Part shown: positions 7,640 to 17,173 of the stretch, piece after piece
Layout of the letters: every line of letters begins with the position of its first letter
Position numbering within the stretch: position 1 is the first letter of the stretch
Assembly (NCBI RefSeq): GCF_030815415.1
Contig: NZ_JAUSWW010000001.1
Location: 8,246,001 to 8,310,000 of the forward strand
DNA: 64,000 nt
Source: Streptomyces canus
GTDB lineage: Bacteria > Actinomycetota > Actinomycetes > Streptomycetales > Streptomycetaceae
Reading direction: 5' to 3'
Notes under the pieces: generated by a model
The model's input: only the letters and a program-made list of their open reading frames with translations
The model's database searches: none
Told to the model about the DNA's origin: nothing
Position numbers and translations under genes: made by a program

Positions 7640-9630
7640 GCCGTGCCGGTCCGCGCGGCACGGGCAACGCCCGCGGACTCCGCCCCAGCGCCCGGGCCAC
7701 GGCAGCGTCCCGGCCGAGCCAGCCCCCCGTCCGCACGCACTCCGCGTAGCGGAGCCGAACAGCGGCAGGCCCACCGAGGGCCATATCGAGGCGGCGGCGC
7801 CCTGCAGCACCGCGGCCTCCGCTGTATCACCCCTGGCCGCCGTGACCAGCGCCAGCAGTTCGATCGTCAGCACCGAGCCGAGCAGATCGTGGAAGGCGTG
7901 GGCGGCGCCCAGACAGTCGGTCAGCAGCGTGCGGGCCCGCCATCAGATCGCCCTCGCTCCACGCCGCGTACGCCAGCACATACAGCGCGTACGACCTGGT
8001 CCAGCCCTCGCCGTGGTCCTCGCAGACCCGGCGGACGTCCTGGCACAGCCGTACGCCTCCGGCAGATCGCCCTGGAACGCGCGCGTCATCGCCAGCTCGA
8101 CCTGACCCATCAGGACGTTGCTGTTGAGCTCGCCGATCTCCTGGTAACGCTCCAGCGCCGAGCGCAGCAGCGTCTCCGCGCGGGCCATGTCGTCGCTGAC
8201 CAGGGCCAGACAGCCGGTGCGGTGCTCGGCGTACGCCACCGCCGTCGGGTTCGCGGACCGCTCCGCCTCTTCCCGGCACTCATGGAGTGCGGCCGGCGCC
8301 GGCACCGTGTCGCCCTGGAGGATCGCGACGTAGCCGAGCACCCACAGGGTCTTGAGCCGGGGCAGTTCGTTGTCGGACTCCAGCCGCACGGCCCGCTCCA
8401 GCCAGTGCCGGCCCTCCGACAGTCGTCCGCAGCCGACCCAGAAGAACCAGAGCGAACCCGCCAGGTACTGGCCCAGATGTGCCTCGTCAGGGTCGCCGAG
8501 GCAGTGCTCCAGGGCGCTGCGCAGATTCGGCAGCTCCGCGTCGATACGGGCGGCCACCTCGGCCTGCCGCGGGGAGAACCAGTCCAGCTCGCACCAGGTC
8601 GCCAGGCCCAGCTACCAGTCGCGGTGCCGTAGCCGCAGCCGGTCCGCGTCCCCGGTCGCCTCCAGCCACTCGGCGCCGTACGCCCGGACTGTGTCCAGCA
8701 TCCGGTAGCGCACGCCCGTCGAGGCCGGAGACGACGGCGAAGCAGGCCCAGCAGGTCAGCACCAACGTCGTCTCCGGCCTTGCCGCAACGACGCGGCCTC
8801 TACACGTACTCCACGGCCTCCAGGTCGAACAGCCCCGCGAACACCGAGAGGCGTGACCACAGCAGCCGCTCCGGAGGCGTGCACAGCTCATGGCTCCAGC
8901 CGATCGTCGTACGCAGCGTCCGATGCCCAGGGCAGAGTGTCCCGCCCCCCGCCGGTCAGCAGCCGGAACCGGTCGTCGAGCCGCTCCAGCAACTGACCGG
9001 GGGCAGGGCCCGCAGCCGCCCGGCGGCCAGCTCCACGGCGAGCGGGATGCCGCCGAGGCGCCGGCACAGTCCCGTACGTCGGGATCGGCGGCGACGGACA
9101 CTGCCCTGCCGGTCCGCCCGGTCCACGAAGAGCTCCACGGCCTCGGCCTCGGTGAGCGGCTCCAGCGCGAACACCCGCTCGCCCGCCACCGACAGCAGCC
9201 GACGGCCCACGGCGAGCACCCTCAGCCCCGGCGCCCGGTGCAGCAGATCGGTCACCAGCTCGGCGCAGACGTCCACCAAGTGCTCGAACCCGTCGAGAAC
9301 CAGCAGGAGTTCACGCCCCGGCCGCGCCAGGTGTGCCAGCAGGATCTCGCGCGGCAGCCGGGCGGTGTGGTCGGTCAGCCCCAGCGCCTCCACGACCGCG
9401 AAGTCGACGAACTCCGGATCGCGCACCGACGCCAGATCGACCCGCCACGCCCCGTCCCGCAGCGCCGCCCGTGCCGCCAGCCGGGATTTGCCGATGCCGC
9501 CGGGGCCGGTCAGGGTCACCAGTCGCGAGCTCTCCAGAGCCAGCGAGAGTGCGGCGAGTTCGGCCGAGCGACCCACGAACGCGTCCAGTTCGAGGGGGAG
9601 ATTGCCGTCGCGGAGCCGATCGTCACGCAT
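7640..9630 (-). pseudogene. Decayed ATPase/TPR transcriptional regulator (AfsR/LuxR-like ATPase type)
   Basis: Reading the minus strand from ATG 9630, one gene can be followed through several frames. The N-terminal NB-ARC-like ATPase (LDAFVGRSAELAAL, P-loop TGPGGIGKSR, LVLDGFEHL, GIPLAVELAAGRL) runs to about 9000. The coding then shifts frame (GQLLERLDDRFRLL), where a stop lies at 8888-8890. It shifts again to a frame reading TLRTTIGWSHELCTPPERL, with a stop at 8800-8802. The repeat region (ELPNLRSALEHCLGD and LGYVAILQGD, about 8557-8030) is in yet another frame, with further shifts near 8030, 7870 and 7760 (LTIELLALVTAARGDTAEA, then YAECVRTGGWLGRDAA). At least five frameshifts and two stops make it inactive. 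No C-terminal LuxR HTH is seen. Confidence 0.85.
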
Positions 9631-9790
9631 GGAACGCGGAGCGTACTGAAGCGTGTTCGGTCCGTACAATCGCTCCGCGCGACGCGGCCTCGCGCGCACG
9701 GTAATACCGGTGCGGAGGCCCGCCCGCGGCGCGATAGGCTCACTGCACGACTTTTTCGATGTTCAGGCACGTACAGGGAGCGGGTGCGCG

Positions 9791-10225
9791 GTGTCCGGTG
9801 GCGAGGTGGCCGGGATCCTGGTGGCCGTCTTCTGGGCGATCCTGGTCTCCTTCCTCGCCGTCGCGCTGGCGAGGCTGGCCCAGACGCTCAGGGCGACCAC
9901 CAAGCTGGTGGCGGACGTGACCGACCAGGCCGTCCCGCTCCTGGCGGACGCCTCCTCGGCGGTCCGCTCCGCGCAGACCCAGATCGATCGGGTGGACGCG
10001 ATCGCCTCGGACGTCCAGGAGGTCACCTCCAACGCCTCCGCCCTGTCCACCACCGTCGCCTCCACCTTCGGCGGCCCCCTGGTCAAGGTCGCGGCCTTCG
10101 GATACGGCGTGCGCAGAGCGATCAGCGGCCGCAAGGACGACGTGCCCGCCAAGGCACCCCGGCGTACCGTGATCGTGGGCCGCACCGTTCCGGCGTCACG
10201 ACGGAGCAAGCGGAAGAAGGACTGA
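9791..10225 (+). CDS. DUF948 domain-containing protein
   Basis: 144-residue protein with an N-terminal membrane helix (about residues 5-25, GILVAVFWAILVSFLAVALA), then an amphipathic helical region (LRATTKLVADVTDQAVPLL) and a basic tail. This is the DUF948 pattern found in Gram-positive bacteria; its function is unknown. GTG 9791 is chosen because AGGGAG lies 10 bases upstream; the longer open frame lacks a ribosome site. It starts a run of close genes: 9 bases separate it from the next gene, which in turn overlaps alaS. Confidence 0.85.
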   Translation: MSGGEVAGILVAVFWAILVSFLAVALARLAQTLRATTKLVADVTDQAVPLLADASSAVRSAQTQIDRVDAIASDVQEVTSNASALSTTVASTFGGPLVKVAAFGYGVRRAISGRKDDVPAKAPRRTVIVGRTVPASRRSKRKKD

Positions 10226-10234
10226 GACCTAGCG

Positions 10235-10594
10235 ATGTTCCGCCGTACGTTCTGGTTCAGCACGGGCGTCGCCGCCGGTGTGTGGGCCACCACCAAGGTC
10301 AACCGCAAGCTGAGGCAGCTGACCCCCGAGAGCCTCGCCGCGACGGCGGCGAACAAGGCGCTCGAGGCCGGTCACCGCATCAAGGACCGCGCGGTGGGCT
10401 TCGCGCTCGACGTCCGCGACAACATGGCCCAGCGGGAAGAAGAACTGGGCGACGCACTGGGGCTGAACGCCCCGGTCGACCCCGAAGTCCCCGCGCCCCG
10501 GCGGTACACCGCCATCGAGAACCGCAACAACCCGAAGTACGTCGAGGGATCGACGTACCGGACGTACCCGTACAACCGAAACGAGGACCACTGA
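10235..10594 (+). CDS. DUF6167-like small protein upstream of alaS
   Basis: 119 residues beginning MFRRTFWFSTGVAAGVWATTKVNRK, with a short hydrophobic stretch at about 5-20, then a helical basic region and a Tyr/Asn-rich tail. It has the features of a short actinobacterial family of unknown function that sits before alaS. Its stop codon (TGA 10592-10594) shares a base with the alaS ATG, so translation is probably coupled. No enzymatic motif is seen. The family name is from memory and moderately certain. Confidence 0.8.
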   Translation: MFRRTFWFSTGVAAGVWATTKVNRKLRQLTPESLAATAANKALEAGHRIKDRAVGFALDVRDNMAQREEELGDALGLNAPVDPEVPAPRRYTAIENRNNPKYVEGSTYRTYPYNRNEDH

Positions 10595-13266
10595 TGGAGT
10601 CGGCCGAGATCCGCCGCCGCTGGCTGAGCTTCTACGAGGAGCGCGGTCACACCGTCGTCCCTTCGGCGTCGCTCATCGCGGACGACCCGACTCTGCTCCT
10701 GGTCCCCGCCGGCATGGTCCCCTTCAAGCCCTACTTCCTCGGTGAGGTCAAGCCGCCGTGGGCGCGCGCCACCAGCGTGCAGAAGTGCGTGCGCACGCCC
10801 GACATCGAAGAGGTCGGCAAGACCACCCGGCACGGCACGTTCTTCCAGATGTGCGGCAACTTCTCCTTCGGCGACTACTTCAAGGAAGGCGCCATCAAGT
10901 ACGCCTGGGAGCTGCTCACCAGCCCCCAGGACAAGGGTGGTTACGGCCTGGAGCCGGAGAAGCTCTGGATCACCGTCTACAAGGACGACGACGAGGCCGA
11001 GCGCATCTGGAACGAGATCATCGGCGTGCCCAAGGAGCGCATCCAGCGCCTCGGCATGAAGGACAACTACTGGTCCATGGGCGTCCCCGGACCCTGTGGC
11101 CCCTGTTCCGAGATCAACTACGACCGCGGCCCCGAGTTCGGCGTCGCGGGCGGCCCCGCCGTCAACGACGAGCGGTACGTGGAGATCTGGAACCTCGTCT
11201 TCATGCAGTACGAGCGCGGCGAGGGCATCGGCAAGGACAACTTCGAGATCCTCGGCGAGCTCCCCAGCAAGAACATCGACACGGGCCTCGGCCTCGAGCG
11301 GCTCGCGATGATTCTGCAGGGCGTGCAGAACATGTACGAGATCGACACCTCCATGGCCGTCATCAAGAAGGCCACCGAGCTGACGGGCGTCGCGTACGGC
11401 GACGCCCACGCGTCGGACGTCTCCCTGCGCGTGGTCACCGACCACATGCGGACGTCCGTGATGCTCATCGGCGACGGTGTGACCCCCGGCAACGAGGGCC
11501 GTGGCTACGTCCTGCGCCGCATCATGCGCCGCGCCATCCGCAACATGCGGCTGCTCGGCGCCACCGGTCCGGTCGTGCTCGACCTGATCGACACCGTGAT
11601 CGCCATGATGGGCCGGCAGTACCCCGAGCTCGTCACCGACCGCGAGCGGATCGAGAAGGTCGCCGTCGCCGAGGAGAACGCGTTCCTCAAGGCCCTCAAG
11701 GGCGGCACGAACATCCTCGACACCGCCGTCACCGAGACCAGGCAGGCCGGTGGCACGGTCCTGTCCGGCGACAAGGCGTTCCTGCTCCACGACACCTGGG
11801 GCTTCCCGATCGACCTCACCCTGGAGATGGCCGCCGAGCAGGGGCTGTCCGTGGACGAGGACGGCTTCCGGCGTCTGATGAAGGAGCAGCGGGAGCGCGC
11901 CAAGGCCGACGCGCAGGCCAAGAAGACCGGCCACGCCGGCGCCGGCGCCTACCGCGAGATCGCGGACAAGGTCGGCGAGACCGAGTTCATCGGCTACGCG
12001 GACACTGACGGCGAGTCCACGATCGTCGGCATCCTCGTCGACGGCACCTCCTCCCCGGCCGCCACCGAGGGCGACGAGGTCGAGATCGTCCTGGACCGCA
12101 CCCCGTTCTACGCCGAGGGCGGCGGCCAGATCGGCGACACCGGCAAGATCAAGGTCGACTCCGGTGCCGTCATCGAGATCCGCGACTGCCAGAAGCCGGT
12201 CCCGGGCGTCTACGTCCACAAGGGGGTCGTCCAGTTCGGTGAGGTCACCGTCGGTGCCAAGGCCCACGCCTCGATCGACTCCCGCCGCCGTACGGCCATC
12301 GCCCGCGCCCACTCGGCCACCCACCTCACCCACCAGGCCCTGCGCGACGCGCTCGGCCCGACGGCCGCCCAGGCCGGTTCCGAGAACCAGCCCGGTCGCT
12401 TCCGCTTCGACTTCGGCTCTCCGTCCGCCGTTCCCACGGCCGTCATGACCGACGTCGAGCAGAAGATCAACGAGGTGCTCGCCCGCGACCTCGATGTGCA
12501 CGCCGAGATCCTGAGCCTCGACGAGGCCAAGAAGCAGGGCGCCATCGCCGAGTTCGGCGAGAAGTACGGCGAGCGCGTCCGCGTCGTGACCATCGGCGAC
12601 TTCTCCAAGGAGCTGTGCGGCGGCACCCATGTGCACAACACCTCGCAGCTCGGCCTGGTCAAGCTGCTCGGCGAGTCGTCGATCGGCTCGGGTGTGCGCC
12701 GTATCGAGGCCCTCGTCGGCGTCGACGCCTACAACTTCCTCGCCCGTGAGCACACGGTCGTCGCCCAGCTCCAGGAGCTGATCAAGGGCCGCCCGGAGGA
12801 GCTCCCGGAGAAGGTCTCCGCCATGCTCGGCAAGCTGAAGGACGCCGAGAAGGAGATCGAGAAGTTCCGCGCCGAGAAGGTCCTGCAGGCCGCGGGCGGT
12901 CTCGCCGAGTCCGCCAAGGACGTCCGCGGCATCGCCCTCGTCACCGGTCAGGTCCCGGACGGCACCACCGCCGACGACCTGCGCAAGCTGGTCCTCGACG
13001 TACGCGGCCGCATCCAGGGCGGCCGGGCCGCCGTCGTGGCGCTGTTCACCACGGTCAACGGCAAGCCGCTCACGGTCATCGCCACCAACGAGGCCGCCCG
13101 TGAGCGTGGCCTCAAGGCCGGCGAGCTGGTCCGCGCGGCCGCCAAGACCCTCGGTGGCGGCGGTGGCGGCAAGCCGGACGTCGCCCAGGGCGGCGGCCAG
13201 AACCCGGCTGCGATCGGCGAGGCCGTCGAGGCCGTCGAGCGTCTGGTCACGGACACCGCGAAGTGA
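10594..13266 (+). CDS. alaS: Alanyl-tRNA synthetase
   Basis: Charges tRNA-Ala and edits mischarged Ser and Gly. 890 residues: class II catalytic core at the N-terminus (motif 2 near TRHGTFFQMCGNFSFGDYFK, LGLERLAMI), tRNA-recognition region, the editing domain with zinc ligands HSATH and CGGTH, and a C-terminal C-Ala domain with a glycine-rich linker (GGGGGGK). The ATG 10594 overlaps the preceding stop. The stop overlaps ruvX, so the four genes from 9791 look like one operon. Confidence 0.98.
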   Translation: MESAEIRRRWLSFYEERGHTVVPSASLIADDPTLLLVPAGMVPFKPYFLGEVKPPWARATSVQKCVRTPDIEEVGKTTRHGTFFQMCGNFSFGDYFKEGAIKYAWELLTSPQDKGGYGLEPEKLWITVYKDDDEAERIWNEIIGVPKERIQRLGMKDNYWSMGVPGPCGPCSEINYDRGPEFGVAGGPAVNDERYVEIWNLVFMQYERGEGIGKDNFEILGELPSKNIDTGLGLERLAMILQGVQNMYEIDTSMAVIKKATELTGVAYGDAHASDVSLRVVTDHMRTSVMLIGDGVTPGNEGRGYVLRRIMRRAIRNMRLLGATGPVVLDLIDTVIAMMGRQYPELVTDRERIEKVAVAEENAFLKALKGGTNILDTAVTETRQAGGTVLSGDKAFLLHDTWGFPIDLTLEMAAEQGLSVDEDGFRRLMKEQRERAKADAQAKKTGHAGAGAYREIADKVGETEFIGYADTDGESTIVGILVDGTSSPAATEGDEVEIVLDRTPFYAEGGGQIGDTGKIKVDSGAVIEIRDCQKPVPGVYVHKGVVQFGEVTVGAKAHASIDSRRRTAIARAHSATHLTHQALRDALGPTAAQAGSENQPGRFRFDFGSPSAVPTAVMTDVEQKINEVLARDLDVHAEILSLDEAKKQGAIAEFGEKYGERVRVVTIGDFSKELCGGTHVHNTSQLGLVKLLGESSIGSGVRRIEALVGVDAYNFLAREHTVVAQLQELIKGRPEELPEKVSAMLGKLKDAEKEIEKFRAEKVLQAAGGLAESAKDVRGIALVTGQVPDGTTADDLRKLVLDVRGRIQGGRAAVVALFTTVNGKPLTVIATNEAARERGLKAGELVRAAAKTLGGGGGGKPDVAQGGGQNPAAIGEAVEAVERLVTDTAK

Positions 13267-13733
13267 CGATGCGCAGAGGCCGCCGACTCGCCATCGACGT
13301 CGGGGACGCCCGCATCGGGGTCGCCTCGTGCGACCCCGACGGGATCCTCGCCACCCCGGTGGAGACGGTCCCAGGCCGGGACGTCCCGGCCGCCCATCGA
13401 CGGCTGAAGCAGATCGTCGAGGAGTACGAGCCGATCGAGGTCGTCGTCGGACTCCCTCGCTCCCTCAAGGGGGGCGAGGGCCCGGCCGCGGTGAAGGTCA
13501 GGGCCTTCGCCCAGGAGCTCGCCAAGGGCATCGCGCCGATACCGGTGAGGCTGCTGGACGAGCGGATGACCACGGTGACGGCCAGCCAGGGACTGCGCGC
13601 CTCGGGTGTGAAATCCAAGAAGGGCCGCTCCGTCATCGACCAGGCCGCCGCGGTGATCATCCTCCAGCAGGCGCTCGAATCCGAACGGGTGTCAGGTAAA
13701 GCACCCGGAGAGAGCGTCGAAGTGGTCATCTGA
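13263..13733 (+). CDS. ruvX: Putative pre-16S rRNA nuclease / Holliday junction resolvase-like (YqgF)
   Basis: RNase H-fold nuclease implicated in 16S rRNA 5' end maturation. 156 residues with the acidic catalytic positions of the family: D in LAIDVGDARIGVA, E in LLDERMTTV and D in SVIDQAAAV. The motif VVVGLPRSLKG precedes the second. It starts at GTG 13263 in a GTGA overlap with the alaS stop. The pairing with alaS and mltG is conserved in many bacteria. Confidence 0.94.
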   Translation: MTMRRGRRLAIDVGDARIGVASCDPDGILATPVETVPGRDVPAAHRRLKQIVEEYEPIEVVVGLPRSLKGGEGPAAVKVRAFAQELAKGIAPIPVRLLDERMTTVTASQGLRASGVKSKKGRSVIDQAAAVIILQQALESERVSGKAPGESVEVVI

Positions 13734-13855
13734 TCGCGATACGGTAACGTTCCGCGCGACTGCGGCGCTGTTCGAACAGATGCCGCACAGAGAGAGGCGG
13801 AACTGATGCCGGGCCACAAGCCGCGCGACCGCCGCCTCGCGGCTCGAGGGGATCG

Positions 13856-15589
13856 ATGACTGAGTATGGCCGGGGCCAGGAAGGCTCCGAACCGTGGCAT
13901 CCGCAGGACCCGTATTACGGGGACGGCGGATGGGAAGGGCAGCAGGGCCACGCCGGCCAACAAGCTGCCTACGGCGGCCAGCCGCAGCACTATCCGCAGC
14001 AGCCGCAGCAGCCGCAGCAGCCGCAGCAGTCGGAGTACGGCGACTGGGGCGCCGGCCAGCAGGGCGATCCCGGTCAGGCGCAGCAGCAGTACCCGCAGCA
14101 GTACGACCAGCAGCAGTACGACCCGAATCAGAACTACGACCAGCAGCAGTACGCGCCCCAGCAGCACCAGCAGCCCCAGCAGCAGTACGACAACAACGGC
14201 TGGGGCACCGGGACGCACACGCACGTCCAGTACACGGACCCGTCGGACCCCTACGGTCAGCAGGCCGCCGCGTACGGCACCGGGGAGCAGCCGGACTACT
14301 ACGGCACCCCCGACGCCTACCCGCCGCCGGAGCCGCCGAGTCGCCGGCGCACCGAGCCGGAACCGCAGCGGACGGACTGGGATCCCGGCCCCGACCAGGG
14401 CGAACACGCCTTCTTCGCGGGCGGCGGTGACGACGAGGACGATACCGAGGACACCGACGACCAGGGCGGACGCGGCGACCGCAGGGGCCGCGGCGGCAAG
14501 AAACCGAAGAAACGGCGCAGCGGCTGCGCGTGCCTGGTGGTCCTGCTGGTGTTCGGCGGCGGGGTCGGTGGCGTGGGCTATTTCGGCTACCAGTTCTACA
14601 AGGATCGTTTCTCCTCGGCTCCGGACTTCGCGGGTGACGGAACGAGTTCGACGGTGGCCGTCACCGTCCCGAAGGGTGCCAACGGCGCGGAGATCGGGCG
14701 GCTCCTTGAGAAGGCCGGCGTCGTGAAGAGCGTGGACGCGTTCGTGTCCGCGTTCACCCAGAACGACAACTCGGGCAGCATCCAGGCCGGCTCCTACCTC
14801 CTGAACAAGGAGATGTCCGCCGAGAGCGCCGTGGCGCTGATGCTCGACCCCAAGAGCAAGAACAACCTGATCGTCACCGAAGGCCAGCGCAATTCAAAGG
14901 TCTACGCGGCTATCGACAAGCGCCTCGACCTCGACAAGGGCACCACGGCGAAGGTCGCGAAGCAGAAGTACAAGGAGTTCGGGCTGCCCGACTGGGCGCT
15001 GGGCCACTCCGAACTGAAGGACCCGCTCGAAGGGTTCCTCTACCCCTCCGCCTACGCGGCCAGCAAAGGGCAGAAGCCGGAGACCGTCCTCAAGGAGATG
15101 GTCTCCCGGGCGAACGACACGTACGAGGAACTCGGCCTGGAGAAGAAGGCGGAGGGCCTGGGCCTCGACGGTCCCTGGGAGCTGCTCACCGTGGCGAGCC
15201 TCGCGCAGGCCGAGGGCACCAGCCACGACGACTTCCGCAAGATGGCCGAGGTCGTCTACAACCGGCTCAAGCCCGGGAACCCGCAGACGTACGGCTCCCT
15301 GGAGTTCGACTCCACGTACAACTACATCAAGAACCAGAGCAAGATCGATCTGACGGTCGCCGAGCTGAAGCAGTACAACAACCCTTACAACACGTACTAC
15401 GTCAAGGGACTGCCCCCCGGGCCCATCGACAACCCCGGTGCGGAGGCGCTCAAGGGAGCGCTCAACCCGACGAAGCAGGGCTGGTACTACTTCATCTCGC
15501 TGGACGGCAAGACCAGCAAGTTCACCAAGACGCTCGCGGAGCACGACAAACTGGTCCAGCAGTTCAACGCGTCGAGGAACGAGGACTGA
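13856..15589 (+). CDS. mltG: Endolytic murein transglycosylase MltG with long low-complexity N-terminus
   Basis: Cleaves nascent peptidoglycan strands at the outer face of the membrane. 577 residues. Residues 1 to about 215 are a cytoplasmic Q/Y/P/G-rich region, including four consecutive PQQ units, then an acidic patch and a basic RRGRGGKKPKKRR block. A single membrane helix follows at about 222-247. The YceG domain is C-terminal, with the catalytic Glu in LAQAEGTSHDD and the YNRL motif. ATG 13856 follows GAGGGG. E. coli MltG is about 340 residues, so the extension roughly accounts for the difference. A strong hairpin follows. Confidence 0.95.
   Translation: MTEYGRGQEGSEPWHPQDPYYGDGGWEGQQGHAGQQAAYGGQPQHYPQQPQQPQQPQQSEYGDWGAGQQGDPGQAQQQYPQQYDQQQYDPNQNYDQQQYAPQQHQQPQQQYDNNGWGTGTHTHVQYTDPSDPYGQQAAAYGTGEQPDYYGTPDAYPPPEPPSRRRTEPEPQRTDWDPGPDQGEHAFFAGGGDDEDDTEDTDDQGGRGDRRGRGGKKPKKRRSGCACLVVLLVFGGGVGGVGYFGYQFYKDRFSSAPDFAGDGTSSTVAVTVPKGANGAEIGRLLEKAGVVKSVDAFVSAFTQNDNSGSIQAGSYLLNKEMSAESAVALMLDPKSKNNLIVTEGQRNSKVYAAIDKRLDLDKGTTAKVAKQKYKEFGLPDWALGHSELKDPLEGFLYPSAYAASKGQKPETVLKEMVSRANDTYEELGLEKKAEGLGLDGPWELLTVASLAQAEGTSHDDFRKMAEVVYNRLKPGNPQTYGSLEFDSTYNYIKNQSKIDLTVAELKQYNNPYNTYYVKGLPPGPIDNPGAEALKGALNPTKQGWYYFISLDGKTSKFTKTLAEHDKLVQQFNASRNED
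13994..14029 (+). repeat. Four tandem 9-bp units within mltG (PQQ x4)
   Basis: The unit CCGCAGCAG occurs four times without mismatch, encoding PQQ four times. More CAG-rich sequence follows to about 14190. Such a tract may change copy number by slippage in frame. Confidence 0.9.
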
Positions 15590-15594
15590 CAACG

Positions 15595-15632
15595 GTTGGG
15601 CCCCGGGGCGGGAGTCCACCCCGGGGCCCAAC
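15595..15632. terminator. Hairpin terminator between convergent mltG and the SapA-like gene
   Basis: A perfect 14-bp stem, GTTGGGCCCCGGGG (15595-15608) with its complement at 15619-15632 and a 10-base loop. It lies 6 bases after the mltG stop and 16 bases from the 3' end of the minus-strand gene, so it can serve both. Confidence 0.85.
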
Positions 15633-15647
15633 GGTTCGGCCGCTCCG

Positions 15648-16091
15648 TCAGCCGCACCAGCCCAGCGGGCTCGTGTACGTGTCGGTGTACGGAGACGAAG
15701 AGCTCCACCAGCGGGTCGACCCCATGTACTGCACGCACTTGCCCGCGGCCTTCACGCGCACGGGGCCTGCGTAGGAGTTGTAGTTGCCGGGGTCGTTGAT
15801 CCAGGCGCCGCCCTCGGCGCGGATGCCGACGTTGACGGGGTTGCCGATCTGCTCGCCGGTGACGACGGTGACCGCGCAGTTGTAGCCGGTCGAGGAGTTG
15901 TAGAGCAGGTACACGATCGCCTGCGGCCCGCCGGTCTCCAGGTACAGGCCAAGCTCGTGGGACGACTGGACGTAGTAGCCCGAACCGCAGACGGTGACCG
16001 GGTTGCTCGCCGCCTGTGCCGAGCCCGTGAACGCCAGGGAGATGCCCAGGGCGGCGCAGATCGCCACGACTGCTCTCAGAACGTGTCTCAT
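15648..16091 (-). CDS. Secreted protein resembling spore-associated protein A (SapA)
   Basis: 147 residues with a Sec signal peptide (basic start, hydrophobic core at about 8-22, cleavage near GSAQA-AS). The mature part contains VCGSGYYVQSS, YLLYNSSTGYNCAVTV, NYNSYAGPVRV and AAGKCVQYMGS, with paired cysteines. The spacing of CGSGY, YNSSxGxNC, YAGPV and GKC resembles, from memory, the SapA family of secreted streptomycete proteins, whose function is unknown. It is a single gene convergent with mltG and divergent from aroE. Secretion is certain; the family call is moderate. Confidence 0.8.
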   Translation of the reverse strand: MRHVLRAVVAICAALGISLAFTGSAQAASNPVTVCGSGYYVQSSHELGLYLETGGPQAIVYLLYNSSTGYNCAVTVVTGEQIGNPVNVGIRAEGGAWINDPGNYNSYAGPVRVKAAGKCVQYMGSTRWWSSSSPYTDTYTSPLGWCG

Positions 16092-16286
16092 GGTGGTTGG
16101 AGTGTCCTCACTGACAAAGGATCAAGACGCGAGGGACGATACGATCCGGAGGGGTCGTCAGACAGCGGGTTTCCGGACGCCGGGTGGCGATTTTCGGATA
16201 ATTGGTCGACTGGGGGCCGACGTCGGGAAACGGACCGAATCCGCAGACGCCGCAGGGCGGATTCGCGAGGCTCAAGGACAGGTTCA

Positions 16287-17126
16287 ATGACAGCTCGGGC
16301 CACTGACACCCGCCGGGCCGCCGTGCTCGGTTCGCCCATCGACCATTCCCTCTCGCCGGTGCTGCACCGCGCCGCGTACGAGGAACTGGGGCTCACCCAC
16401 TGGTCGTACGACCGCTTCGACATCGATGAGGCCGCCCTGCCCGGGTTCGTCGCGGACCTGGGCCCGGAGTGGGCCGGGCTGTCGCTGACCATGCCGCTGA
16501 AGCGGGCCGTCATCCCGCTGCTCGACGAGGTCAGCGAGACCGCCTCCTCGGTCGGGGCGGTCAACACCCTCGTGTTCACCGAGGACGGCCGCCGCGTCGG
16601 CGACAACACCGACATCCCCGGGATGGTCGCCGCCCTGCGTGAACACGGCATTGAACAGGTGGATTCCGCCGCGATCCTCGGTGCGGGCGCCACCGCGTCC
16701 TCCGCGCTGGCCGCGCTGGCCCGGGTCTGCGCCGGTGAGGTCGTGGTCTACGTCCGCAGCGAGGCCAGGGCCGCCGAGATGCGGCAGTGGGGCGAGCGAC
16801 TTGACGTCGAGGTGCGTACCGAGGACTGGGCCGACGCCGCCGACGCGCTGCACCGCCCCCTGGTGATCGCCACCACCCCGGCCGGCACGACGGACGCCCT
16901 GGCCGCCGCTGTACCCGAGCGGCCCACCACCCTCTTCGACGTGCTCTACGAGCCGTGGCCCACCGAGCTCGCGGCCCGCTGGTCCATGTTCGGCGGGGCC
17001 GTGGTCAGCGGACTCGACCTGCTGGTGCACCAGGCGGTGCTGCAGGTCGAGCAGATGACGGGCTGTGCCCGGGCCCCGCTGGCGGCCATGCGAAAAGCGG
17101 GCGAGCGCGCGCTGGCTGCCCGCTAG
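16287..17126 (+). CDS. aroE: Shikimate dehydrogenase
   Basis: NADPH-dependent reduction of 3-dehydroshikimate to shikimate in aromatic amino-acid synthesis. 279 residues: N-terminal substrate domain with GSPIDHSLSPVLHRAAY, catalytic Lys in MPLKRAV, GAVNTLVF and GDNTDIPGM. The nucleotide-binding glycine loop is ILGAGATASS, a slightly altered GAGGxA. ATG 16287 has AAGGA 8 bases upstream. A GGATAAT element at 16196-16202 could be its -10. It begins the aroE, small membrane protein, aroC, aroK, aroB series. Confidence 0.94.
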   Translation: MTARATDTRRAAVLGSPIDHSLSPVLHRAAYEELGLTHWSYDRFDIDEAALPGFVADLGPEWAGLSLTMPLKRAVIPLLDEVSETASSVGAVNTLVFTEDGRRVGDNTDIPGMVAALREHGIEQVDSAAILGAGATASSALAALARVCAGEVVVYVRSEARAAEMRQWGERLDVEVRTEDWADAADALHRPLVIATTPAGTTDALAAAVPERPTTLFDVLYEPWPTELAARWSMFGGAVVSGLDLLVHQAVLQVEQMTGCARAPLAAMRKAGERALAAR

Positions 17127-17173
17127 GATCCTCCGGGTTCCGCAGGGGGCGGAACCGGGAGGGGAGTACAGAC

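Noticed and set aside
8890..10593. N-terminal extension of AlaRS of about 570 residues
   Set aside because: The frame stays open through the pseudogene, DUF948 and DUF6167 region, but alaS clearly starts at ATG 10594 with a conserved N-terminus and a coupled stop.
10372..12753. Long minus-strand frame opposite alaS
   Set aside because: Same cause: antisense shadow of a GC3-rich gene. It has no domain motif and overlaps the well-supported alaS.
13994..14190. CRISPR-like or other non-coding repeat
   Set aside because: The tandem 9-bp units are in frame within mltG and encode PQQ; there are no spacers.
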